64,000 nt of DNA, taken from positions 1-64,000 of the forward strand of contig JAIEOV010000064.1 of the NCBI GenBank assembly GCA_019750135.1. Reading direction: 5' to 3'. Source of the DNA: Reyranella sp. (GTDB lineage Bacteria > Pseudomonadota > Alphaproteobacteria > Reyranellales > Reyranellaceae). Below the pieces are notes generated by a model that saw only the letters and a list, made by a program, of their open reading frames with translations, was not told the origin of the DNA and did no database searches. Every line of letters begins with the position of its first letter. Position 1 is the stretch's first letter. This document shows, one piece after another, positions 54,837 to 64,000 of the stretch. Both the position numbers and the translations under genes were made by a program.

Positions 54837-55754
54837 GTGGCGGGAACGAGTTTCGACATCGCCGTGATCGGCGGCGGCATCGCCGGCCTCACGGCTGCCC
54901 ATCACGCGGCGCTGGCCGGTGTCTCGGTCGGCCACTTCATCGCCGACGGCATGCCGGGCGGGCTGGTAATGAATGTTGGCGCGCTCGACGGCTGGCCGAC
55001 CGCCGGCGCAGTGGGCGGCGCCGAGCTGGCGGCGGGATTGCTCGGCCGCAACGAGGAGCTCGGCGTGTCGCTGGTGCCCTCGCGCATCGATTCCATCGAG
55101 GGCGCCGCGAGCAAGACACTGAGCGGCCCGGACGGCACTTGGCGGGCAAAGCAGGTCATCGTGGCGACGGGCGCGTCGTTGCGCACGTTGGCAGCACCCG
55201 GCGCCGAGCGACTCGCCGGCCGCGGCGTGTCGCAATGCGCGTGGTGCGATGGCGGCCTTTACCGCGACGCCGAGGTGGTCGTGGCGGGCGGCGGCGATGC
55301 AGCGTTGTCCGAGGCGATCCATCTCGCCGAGTTCGCTCGCTCGGTGACCATCGTCACGCGCGGCGAGATGTTCCGTGCGCGGCGGAGCTATGTGTCGCGC
55401 GTTGCCGAAGACGAACGTTTCAGGCTGCGCTGGGCGAGCGAGATCGTCGAGGTCCTGGGCGACAAGGGCGTCGAAGGCGTGCGTGTGCGCGACCATGAGG
55501 CTGGCAACGAGGAGATCGTGGCCTGCAACGGCCTGTTCGTGTTTGTCGGACTGTCGCCCAATGCCGGCTTGGTACCGGCCGATGTCGCACGCGACGAGCG
55601 TGGCTTCGTGGTCACGGATGCCAGTTTCGAGACGGCTTTGTCCGGCGTGTTCGCCATTGGCGCCGTGCGCTCGGGCTATGGCGGCCGGCTGACCCAGGCG
55701 GTCGCCGAGGCGACTACTGCCGCTGAGTACGCCGCGGCGCGCTGCGACGACTGA
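54837..55754 (+). CDS. Thioredoxin-reductase-like flavoprotein
   Basis: A 305-residue NAD(P)H/FAD oxidoreductase. The FAD motif FDIAVIGGGIAGLTAAHHAA is at about 6-25, and the redox pair is in SQCAWCDGGLY (about 136-146). The NAD(P)H motif is VVVAGGGDAALSEAIHLAEF, and the C-terminal flavin block is GVFAIGAVRSGYGG. Its length and order match low-molecular-weight thioredoxin reductases. The start is a GTG after AAGGAG. It follows the paralogue by 13 bases and probably supplies electrons to the Sec/Cys site of the selenoprotein, directly or through a thioredoxin. Confidence 0.9.
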   Translation: MAGTSFDIAVIGGGIAGLTAAHHAALAGVSVGHFIADGMPGGLVMNVGALDGWPTAGAVGGAELAAGLLGRNEELGVSLVPSRIDSIEGAASKTLSGPDGTWRAKQVIVATGASLRTLAAPGAERLAGRGVSQCAWCDGGLYRDAEVVVAGGGDAALSEAIHLAEFARSVTIVTRGEMFRARRSYVSRVAEDERFRLRWASEIVEVLGDKGVEGVRVRDHEAGNEEIVACNGLFVFVGLSPNAGLVPADVARDERGFVVTDASFETALSGVFAIGAVRSGYGGRLTQAVAEATTAAEYAAARCDD

Positions 55755-55756
55755 CG

Positions 55757-56158
55757 TCAGGCCGGCACCACCGCCATCGCCTGGATCTCGACCTTGGCGC
55801 GATCCTCGACCAGCGCGGTGACCTCGACCACGGCCATCGCCGGGAAATTGCGCCCCATGATCTCGCGATAGGCCTTGCCGATGCCTACAAGGCTGCCGAG
55901 GTAGTCCTTCTTGCTGGTGAGATACCACGTCATCGTCGTGACGTGCTCGGGCTTTGCGCCGGCCTCGGCCAGCACGTCGACGACGTTCTGGAGGGTCTGG
56001 CGGACCTGGCCGACGAGGTCGTCGGTCTCGAACTGGCTCTGGCCGTTCCAGCCGATCTGGCCGCCGACGAAGACGAAGCGGCCCTGGGCCGCGACGCCGT
56101 TGGCGTAGCCCTTGGGTTTCACCCAGCCAGCCGGCTGCAGGATCGTGTGCGTTGTCAT
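55757..56158 (-). CDS. RidA (YjgF/YER057c/UK114) family protein
   Basis: A 133-residue RidA-fold protein, normally a trimer that hydrolyses reactive enamine/imine intermediates. It has ILQPAGWVKPKGYANGVAAQG, FVGGQIGWNG, then RQTLQNVVDVLAEAGAKPEH and a C-terminus VEVTALVEDRAKVEIQAMAVV; Arg in EDRAKVE matches the usual catalytic Arg region. It starts 2 bases after the CoA ligase stop and is the last gene of the aromatic acid cluster, where it could release ammonia from the imine formed when the amino group of 2-aminobenzoate is removed. That role is inferred. Confidence 0.9.
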   Translation of the reverse strand: MTTHTILQPAGWVKPKGYANGVAAQGRFVFVGGQIGWNGQSQFETDDLVGQVRQTLQNVVDVLAEAGAKPEHVTTMTWYLTSKKDYLGSLVGIGKAYREIMGRNFPAMAVVEVTALVEDRAKVEIQAMAVVPA

Positions 56159-56160
56159 GA

Positions 56161-57780
56161 TCAACCTTGGCTCTTCAACAGGAAGCGCTGGATCTTGCCC
56201 GTCTGCGTCTTGGGCAAAGCGGGCGTGAACTTCACCGAGCGCGGGTACTTGTAGGGCGCGATCGTCGCCTTGACGTGATCCTGCAGGCGCTTGGCGGTGT
56301 CGGCGTCCGGTGCGACGCCGTCGGCCAGCACGACATGCGCCTGCACGATCTGGCCGCGCTCGGCGTCGGCGATGCCGATCACCGCGCATTCGAGCACGTC
56401 GGTGTGCGTCAGGAGCGCCGCTTCGACTTCGGGCCCGGCAATGTTGTAGCCGGCCGAGATGATCATGTCGTCGGACCGCGCGGCGAAGTGGAAATAGCCT
56501 GCTTCGTCCTGCACGAAGGAATCGCCGGTGAGGTTCCAGCCGTCGCGCACGTAGTCGCGCTGGCGGTCGTCGGCGAGATAGCGGCAGCCGGTCGGGCCGC
56601 GCACGGCGAGCTTGCCCACCGTGCCGCGCGCCAGCTCCCTCATGTTCTCGTCGACGACCCGGGCCTCGTAGCCGCGCACCGGCTTGCCGGTCGAGCCGGG
56701 GGCGAGGTCGTCGAGGCGGTTGGAGATGAAGATGTGCAGCATCTCGGTGGCGCCGATGCCGTCCAGGATCGGCTTGCCGGTCTTGGCCAGCCAGTCGTTG
56801 AACACCGGCGCCGGCAGGGTCTCGCCGGCCGAGACGGCGATGCGCAGCGAGGAGAGATCGGCGCCCTGGTCCATCGCCGTCAGCATGGCGCGGTAGGCGG
56901 TGGGCGCCGTGAAGCTGATGGTCGCGCGGTAGGTCTCGATGATCTCGACCATGTTCGCGGGTGACGCGTTCTCGAGCAAGGTCGCCGCCGCGCCGAAGCG
57001 CAGCGGGAAGATCGCAAGCCCGCCCAGGCCGAAGGTGAAGGCAAGCGGCGGCGAGCCGACGAAGACGTCGTCCGGCGTCACGCCCAGCACGTCCTTGGCA
57101 TAGCCGTCGGCGATGATCAGCAGGTCGCGATGGAAATGCATGGTAGCCTTGGGCACCCCGGTGGTGCCCGAGGTGAAGCCCAGCAGGGCGACGTCATCGC
57201 GGCCGGTGGCGACGGCCTCGAAGCGCACCGGCTTGGTCAGCGCCACGCGGTCGAGCTCGGCATCGTGATTGGCCGTGCCGTCGAAGCCCACGACCTGCTC
57301 GAGGAAGCGGCTGTCCTTGGCGCAGGCCACCAGCTCGTCCATCAGGCGCGTGTCGCAGAGCGCCAGCGCAATCCTGGCCTTGTCGACGATCTGCCCGAGC
57401 TCGCCCGCCCGCAGCATGGGCATGGTGTTGACCACGACGGCGCCCGCCTTCGTAGCCGCCAGCCAGCAGGCGACCATCGCGGGATTGTTGGCGGCGCGGA
57501 CCAGCACGCGATTGCCGGGCCGCACGCCGTAATTCTCGACCAGCGCCCGTGCCAGCCGGTTGGTCCAGTCGGTCAGCTCCTTGTAGGTGCGGCGCCGGCC
57601 GTTGCCGATCAGGGCGGTGTTGTCGCCGAAGCCCTTCTGGACCATGCGGTCGGTCAATTCGACGGCGACGTTCAGCCGCTCGGGATAGTCGAAGCCGGCC
57701 AGGTTGAAGTGCGGCAACTCGGCCGCGGGCGGAAGGTTGTCGCGGCTGAACGTATCGATATGTGCGCTCGGTCCCAGCAT
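56161..57780 (-). CDS. Aryl-CoA ligase (benzoate/2-aminobenzoate-CoA ligase-like)
   Basis: A 539-residue AMP-forming ligase. The P-loop is LGFTSGTTGVPKATMHFHRD (about 190-209), then SAGETLPAPVFNDWLAKTG, LDGIGATEMLHIFIS and the late motifs RDGWNLTGDSFVQDEAGYFH and TQTGKIQRFLL (catalytic Lys). The GATEMLHIF block is that of benzoate- and 2-aminobenzoate-CoA ligases. In this cluster it should make the CoA thioester of the substrate used by the monooxygenase/reductase. The ATG is 2 bases from the preceding stop, with AAGGGA upstream. Confidence 0.92.
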   Translation of the reverse strand: MLGPSAHIDTFSRDNLPPAAELPHFNLAGFDYPERLNVAVELTDRMVQKGFGDNTALIGNGRRRTYKELTDWTNRLARALVENYGVRPGNRVLVRAANNPAMVACWLAATKAGAVVVNTMPMLRAGELGQIVDKARIALALCDTRLMDELVACAKDSRFLEQVVGFDGTANHDAELDRVALTKPVRFEAVATGRDDVALLGFTSGTTGVPKATMHFHRDLLIIADGYAKDVLGVTPDDVFVGSPPLAFTFGLGGLAIFPLRFGAAATLLENASPANMVEIIETYRATISFTAPTAYRAMLTAMDQGADLSSLRIAVSAGETLPAPVFNDWLAKTGKPILDGIGATEMLHIFISNRLDDLAPGSTGKPVRGYEARVVDENMRELARGTVGKLAVRGPTGCRYLADDRQRDYVRDGWNLTGDSFVQDEAGYFHFAARSDDMIISAGYNIAGPEVEAALLTHTDVLECAVIGIADAERGQIVQAHVVLADGVAPDADTAKRLQDHVKATIAPYKYPRSVKFTPALPKTQTGKIQRFLLKSQG

Positions 57781-57782
57781 CG

Positions 57783-58595
57783 TCAGGTCCCTTCGAACAC
57801 CGGCGTCTTCTTGTCGACGAAGGCGCGGTAGGCGCGCTCGAAGTCGCGGGTCTGCATGCAGATCGCCTGCGCCTGGGCCTCGGCTTCGATCGCCTGGTCT
57901 AGGCCCATCGACCATTCCTGGTTCAGCTGGGTCTTGGTGATGCCGTGGGCGAAGGTCGGGCCAGAGGCGATACGCTTGGCCATGTCCATCGCGTCGGCTT
58001 CCAGCGACCCGGCATCAACCAGGCGATTATAGAACCCCCAGCGCTCGCCTTCCGCCGCCGACATGCTGCGGCCGGTATAGAGAAGCTCGGCGGTGCGGCC
58101 CTGGCCGATGATGCGGGGCAGGATCGCGCAGGCGCCCATGTCGCAGCCGGCGAGACCCACGCGTGTGAACAGGAAGGCGGTCTTGGCCTCGGGCGTGGCG
58201 ATGCGGATGTCGGAGGCCATGACGATGATCGCTCCGGCACCCACGGCGACGCCGTCGACGGCGGTGATGATCGGCTTGCCGCAGGCCAGCATCGCCTTCA
58301 CGAGATCGCCGGTCATGCGCGTGAAGGCCAAAAGCTCCTTCATCTCCATGGCGACCAGGGGCCCGATGATGTCGTGCACGTCGCCGCCCGAGCAGAAATT
58401 GCCGCCGTTGGGCAGGAAAACCACGGTGTCGACGTCCTCGGCGTAACGCAGCTCGCGGAAGGTGTCGCGTAGCTCGGCATAGGAGTCGAAGGTGAGGGGG
58501 TTCTTGCGCTCCGGCCGGTCGAGCTTTATGCGCGCCACCTTGCCGTCGAGCTGCCAGAGGAAGTGTTTGGGCCGGAAGCCCGCCATCCTGGTCAT
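57783..58595 (-). CDS. Enoyl-CoA hydratase/isomerase family protein
   Basis: A 270-residue crotonase-fold enzyme. GNFCSGGDVHDIIG (about 65-78) and AVDGVAVGAGAIIVMASDIRI (about 112-132) form the CoA oxyanion hole, and FTRVGLAGCDMGACAILPRIIG follows. The expected acidic residues of a hydratase are partly replaced (Asp in GCDMGA), so hydrolysis or ring cleavage are alternatives. It should act on the CoA-bound product after ring reduction. It starts with an ATG after GGGAGGG and overlaps the MarR stop. Confidence 0.9.
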   Translation of the reverse strand: MTRMAGFRPKHFLWQLDGKVARIKLDRPERKNPLTFDSYAELRDTFRELRYAEDVDTVVFLPNGGNFCSGGDVHDIIGPLVAMEMKELLAFTRMTGDLVKAMLACGKPIITAVDGVAVGAGAIIVMASDIRIATPEAKTAFLFTRVGLAGCDMGACAILPRIIGQGRTAELLYTGRSMSAAEGERWGFYNRLVDAGSLEADAMDMAKRIASGPTFAHGITKTQLNQEWSMGLDQAIEAEAQAQAICMQTRDFERAYRAFVDKKTPVFEGT

Positions 58596-59047
58596 TCCCG
58601 TCCCTCCCAATTGCTGCGAAAAGCCTTCAGCATCGACGTGAGCTGGCGCGCGTCGCTCTTGGTGACGCCGGCCAGCAACTCGCCGACCCATCGTTCGTGC
58701 GCCGCCGCCATGCTGCGAAACGTGTCCTTGCCGGTCTTCGTGAGCTGCACGATCGAGGTGCGCCGATCGCCGTCGCGCTGGCCGCGCTGCACCAGCCCTT
58801 CCGAGACCAGGCGGTCGATGATGCCGGTGACGTTGCCGTTGGAGACCAGCAGGAAGCGCGACAGGTCGCTCATCAGCATGCCGTCCGGCACGCGGTAGAG
58901 CGCGGCCATGACGTCGAAGCGCGGAAGGGTGGTGTCGAACTCGGTGCTCAGCCGCTCGCGCAGCTCGCCTTCGATGATGCGCGACGCGCGCAGCAGGCGG
59001 ATCCAGAGCCTGAGCTTCTCCTTTGAAGCGGAAAGAGGTCCGCTCAC
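58592..59047 (-). CDS. MarR-family regulator of the aromatic acid cluster
   Basis: A 151-residue winged-helix regulator. It has TTLPRFDVMAALYRVPDGMLM, SDLSRFLLVSNGNVTGIIDRL and the wing GQRDGDRRTSIVQLTKTG. The start is a GTG overlapping the SDR stop (GTGA), with GGGAGG upstream. MarR proteins in such clusters typically respond to the aryl-CoA ester. The likely site is the repeat at 62121-62146 in front of the first gene. Confidence 0.92.
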   Translation of the reverse strand: MSGPLSASKEKLRLWIRLLRASRIIEGELRERLSTEFDTTLPRFDVMAALYRVPDGMLMSDLSRFLLVSNGNVTGIIDRLVSEGLVQRGQRDGDRRTSIVQLTKTGKDTFRSMAAAHERWVGELLAGVTKSDARQLTSMLKAFRSNWEGRE

Positions 59048-59798
59048 CACGTCTCGCCTCCCGACAGCGACAGCGCCTGGCCCGTGACCGAGCCCGCCGC
59101 CTCGCTGCAGAGCCACAGAACGGCCGCCGCGACTTCCTTGGGCTGGATGAAGCGGCCTTGCGGATTGGTGCTGGCGAGGCTGGCGCGCGCCTGCTCGACG
59201 GTGCGGCCGGTCGTGCGCACGATGCGCTGGACCGATTCCTCCAGCATGTCGGTCTCGACGAAGCCTGGGCATACGGCGTTGACGGTCACGCCCGACCTCA
59301 CCGTCTCGGTCGCGAGGGCGCGCATCAGGCCGACGACGCCGTGCTTGGCCGCCACGTAAGGCGCCACATAGGCGTAGCCCTTCAGTCCCGCTGTCGAGGC
59401 GACGAAGACGATGCGGCCGGCCTTGCGCTTGTTCATGCCGGCGAGGGCCGGCTTCACCGTCAGGAACGATCCGGTGAGGTTGAGGTCGAGGGCGCGCTGC
59501 CAATCTGTGAGCGATGTCTTGTGCGCCGGGCTGCTTTCGGCGCCGCCGGCGTTGGCGACGACGATGTCGAAAGGACCGCGCAGCCCCTCGGCCTCGGCGT
59601 AGAGGGCGGTCATCGCGGCCTCGTCGGTTACGTCGGCTGCGATCGGGAAAATCCGTGCATTCTCGCCGGCAACAGCTTCGAGCTTGGCCTTGCGGCGGCC
59701 GCAGATGGTGACGGAGAGGCCTGCTTCGGCGAGCGCCAGCGCGATCGCCCGCCCGACGCCCGTGCCGCCGCCCGTCACCAGTGCATGCTTGCCTAAAA

Positions 59799-59802
<4 letters not shown>
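59044..59802 (-). CDS. Short-chain dehydrogenase/reductase
   Basis: A 252-residue SDR. The cofactor motif is LVTGGGTGVGRAIALALAEAG (about 8-28), with NAG at about 84-86. Ser is in VASTAG and the YxxxK pair is in YVAAKHG. The substrate-binding loop is VCPGFVETDM. It most likely oxidises a hydroxyacyl-CoA in the lower part of the aromatic pathway. Its ATG overlaps the stop of the monooxygenase/reductase by four bases, so translation is coupled. Confidence 0.93.
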
Positions 59803-62090
<2,288 letters not shown>

Positions 62091-62120
62091 CTCAGCTCTC
62101 CTTCCTCGATCGATATACTC

Positions 62121-62146
62121 TTTAGGCTTGAAAGTTTAAACCTAAA
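62121..62146. promoter_or_regulatory. Operator-like repeat TTTAGG-N14-CCTAAA
   Basis: TTTAGG (62121-62126) and CCTAAA (62141-62146) form an inverted repeat in an AT-rich island between the LivF gene and the monooxygenase/reductase start. The AT richness against the GC-rich surroundings marks a promoter for the catabolic genes, and the repeat is the best candidate for the MarR site of the cluster. Confidence 0.6.
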
Positions 62147-62152
62147 ATATTC

Positions 62153-62866
62153 TCAGTGTCCGCCCAGGTAGCTCGCGGTGACGCGCGGGTCGTGCATCAG
62201 GTCGGCGGCGGCGCCGGAATGGACGATCTCGCCGGTCTCCAGCACATAGCCGAAATCGGCCGTTTCCAGGGCGGCACGGGCGTTCTGCTCGACCAGCAGG
62301 ATCGACACGCCGAGATCGCGCAGCGAGGAGATGATGCGGAAGACCTCGCGCACGATCAGCGGCGCCAGCCCCAGGCTGGGCTCGTCGAGCATCAAGAGCC
62401 GCGGCTTGGCCATCAGGGCGCGGCCCAGGGCCAGCATCTGGCGTTCGCCGCCCGACAAGGTCGAGGCCTTCTGGCCGCGCCGTTCGTCGAGCCTCGGGAA
62501 ACGCCGGTAGATGTCGGCGAGGCTCTGCTTCAGGCCGGCCGAATCGCGGCGCCGCGAGTAGCCGCCCAGCAGAAGGTTGTCCGACACCGAGAGGTCGCCG
62601 AACAGCTCGCGGGTCTCGGGGACCAGGCAAAAGCCGCGCTCGATGCGGGCCTCGACGTCGAGCCGCCGCAGATCCATGCCGTCGAACGACATGCGGCCGC
62701 GCCATGGCAGCAGGCCGATCGCGGCGCCCAGCAGCGTCGTCTTGCCCGCGCCGTTGGGGCCGATGACGGTGACGATCTGGCCGGGCTCGATGGCGAGGGA
62801 CACGCCGCGCACGGCCTCGACTTTGCCGTAGGCGACGGAGACCTGGTCGATCGACAGCAGCGCCAT
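62153..62866 (-). CDS. Branched-chain/aromatic acid-type ABC transporter ATPase (LivF-like)
   Basis: A 237-residue ATPase. Walker A is GPNGAGKTT, the signature is LSGGERQMLALGRAL, Walker B is LLMLDEPSLGLAP and the switch region is LLVEQNARAAL. It is the LivF half of a branched-chain-type importer. In this cluster it probably serves uptake of the aromatic acid; related systems exist for benzoates. It starts one base after the upstream ATPase-fusion stop. Confidence 0.94.
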   Translation of the reverse strand: MALLSIDQVSVAYGKVEAVRGVSLAIEPGQIVTVIGPNGAGKTTLLGAAIGLLPWRGRMSFDGMDLRRLDVEARIERGFCLVPETRELFGDLSVSDNLLLGGYSRRRDSAGLKQSLADIYRRFPRLDERRGQKASTLSGGERQMLALGRALMAKPRLLMLDEPSLGLAPLIVREVFRIISSLRDLGVSILLVEQNARAALETADFGYVLETGEIVHSGAAADLMHDPRVTASYLGGH

Positions 62867-62867
62867 C

Positions 62868-64000
62868 TCACGCCACCCCGCCGAGATAGGCTTCCTGGAC
62901 GCGCGGGTCGCTGCGCACGACGGCCGGTGTGCCCTCGCAGAGCTTGGCGCCGAAATCCATCACCACCGTGCGGTCGACCAGGCCCATGACGAAATCCATG
63001 TCGTGCTCGACCAGCAGGATTGAGAGGCCTTCGGCCCGCAGGGCTTCGAGAAGGTTGGCGAGCTCCGCTTTCTCCCCGGCGCGCAGGCCGGCGGCGGGCT
63101 CGTCGAGCACCAGCAGCGCCGGATCGGCCGCCAGCGCTCGGGCGATCTCGAGCAGGCGCTGGTTGCCCAGCGGCAGGTTGCCGGCCAATTCGAAGGCGCG
63201 GTCGCCGAGGCCGACGCGCTTCAGCTGGCGCATCGCCTCGGCCTGGGCGCGGGCCTCCTCGGCGCGATCGAGCCGCAGGATGCCGGCGAAGAAGCCGGAG
63301 CGGGTGCGGCCGTAGGTGCCCAGCAGCACGGTGTCGAGCAAGGTCATGGTCTTGCGCAGCTTCACGTGCTGGAAGGTGCGGGCGATGCCGGCGCGGGCGA
63401 TCTCGCTTTGCGCCCGCCGGCTGATGTCCTGCCCCAAGAAGCTGATCCTGCCCTGATTCAGCGGCAGCGCGCCGGTGATCAGGTTGAACATGGTGGTCTT
63501 GCCCGCGCCGTTGGGTCCGATCAGCCCCAGGATCTCGCCGGCCTTGACCTCGAAGCTCACATTGTCGACGGCTAAAAGGCCGCCGAAGCGACGGGTCGCG
63601 CCGTCCACGGTCAGGATCGGCTGGCCGCGTTCGGGCTGCTGGCGATGCTCGAGCGCGCCGGCGGCGAGAGGCGGTGTCGGCTTTACGCGCGGCAGCCAGC
63701 GCAGGGCGAAGGGCACGATGCCGGCGCGGGCCCGCTGCAGCAGCAGGATGAACAGCACCGAGAACACGATGACTTCGAGCTGGCCCGAGGCGCCCGGCGA
63801 GATCACCGGCAGCCAGTCCTGGATGCTGTTCTTGAGCAGGGTGACGACGGCGGCGCCTACGATCGCGCCCGACAGGTAGGCCATGCCGCCGACCATCGCC
63901 ATCAGCAGGTAGAGAATGCCGACACTGACGTCGAAGGGAGCGGGGCTGACGAAGCGGCTCATATGGGCATAGAGCCAGCCGGACAACGCCGACAGCAGGG
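62868..64000 (-). CDS. LivM-LivG fusion ABC transporter protein, partial (5' end outside window)
   Basis: At least 377 residues, open at the window end. The N-terminal visible part is the end of a LivM permease: FDVSVGILYLLMAMVGGMAYLSG, then GAAVVTLLKNSIQDWLP and a last helix IVFSVLFILLLQRAR. It runs on through a linker (about residues 105-125) into a LivG ATPase: Walker A GPNGAGKTT, RTFQHVKLRKTMTLLD, signature LPLGNQRLLEIARAL, Walker B LLVLDEPAAGLRAGE. Permease and ATPase are thus one polypeptide, a known variant in alphaproteobacteria. Further Liv genes are expected beyond the edge. Confidence 0.92.
   Translation of the reverse strand, partial: LLSALSGWLYAHMSRFVSPAPFDVSVGILYLLMAMVGGMAYLSGAIVGAAVVTLLKNSIQDWLPVISPGASGQLEVIVFSVLFILLLQRARAGIVPFALRWLPRVKPTPPLAAGALEHRQQPERGQPILTVDGATRRFGGLLAVDNVSFEVKAGEILGLIGPNGAGKTTMFNLITGALPLNQGRISFLGQDISRRAQSEIARAGIARTFQHVKLRKTMTLLDTVLLGTYGRTRSGFFAGILRLDRAEEARAQAEAMRQLKRVGLGDRAFELAGNLPLGNQRLLEIARALAADPALLVLDEPAAGLRAGEKAELANLLEALRAEGLSILLVEHDMDFVMGLVDRTVVMDFGAKLCEGTPAVVRSDPRVQEAYLGGVA

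Overview
The window comes from a high-GC alphaproteobacterium. The rRNA operon order (16S, tRNA-Ile, tRNA-Ala, 23S, 5S, tRNA-fMet), the alphaproteobacterial look of LeuC/LeuD and the Aap-type amino-acid binding protein, and the many solute-binding proteins (Bug/TctC, TRAP, Liv ABC) suggest a metabolically versatile soil or water organism, perhaps Reyranella-like. That genus guess is an inference from gene content only.

Layout. 1-4375: 3' part of an rRNA operon ending in tRNA-fMet and a strong terminator. 4400-13484: housekeeping and small-molecule genes (luciferase-like oxidoreductase, purB, 2-hydroxyacid dehydrogenases, a GST / membrane protein / HxlR operon, TfoX-N protein, phosphopantetheinyl transferase, OmpA-like lipid/peptidoglycan-facing protein, MmyB-type regulator). 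13577-16663: a leuC-leuD-hydroxyacid dehydrogenase operon with an altered LeuC. 16670-27364: TPR/2-oxoglutarate oxygenase, D-aminoacylase-like amidohydrolase, MarR regulator facing a TctC plus molybdopterin dehydrogenase pair, amino-acid binding protein, and a MocR/PNPOx-like divergent pair. 27365-35575: ABC-2 exporter operon with an aldo/keto reductase, then an RND efflux adaptor (apparently frameshifted at its start) and pump. 35562-44266: glmS, a small conserved-looking protein, ilvD with an FAD oxidoreductase, and a split thiamine-diphosphate decarboxylase flanked by LysR genes.

45139-55754 is the most interesting part: IclR-controlled acyl-CoA synthetase and MaoC-type hydratase, a Bug protein, a complete TRAP transporter (P, Q, M), then a gene with an in-frame UGA that I read as selenocysteine. 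The motif is Cys-Sec-Gly-Ser-Cys-Thr, and a bacterial SECIS-like hairpin lies right after the UGA. It is followed by a paralogue of its C-terminal domain (ATGA overlap) and a thioredoxin-reductase-like flavoprotein. Together these look like an uptake-and-reduction system for an unknown substrate, in outline comparable to glycine/betaine/sarcosine reductase, whose GrdB subunit has Sec-Gly-Thr-Cys-Thr. No selA, selB, selD or tRNA-Sec is visible here.

55757-64000 (minus strand) is a cluster for aerobic CoA-dependent breakdown of 2-aminobenzoate or a similar aromatic acid: CoA ligase, two-domain monooxygenase/reductase, SDR, MarR regulator, enoyl-CoA hydratase-like protein, RidA deaminase, and branched-chain/aromatic-type ABC transporter genes, including a LivM-LivG fusion cut by the window edge. 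Two copies of a 120-bp palindromic repeat lie at 41052-41171 and 47829-47948 in opposite orientation.
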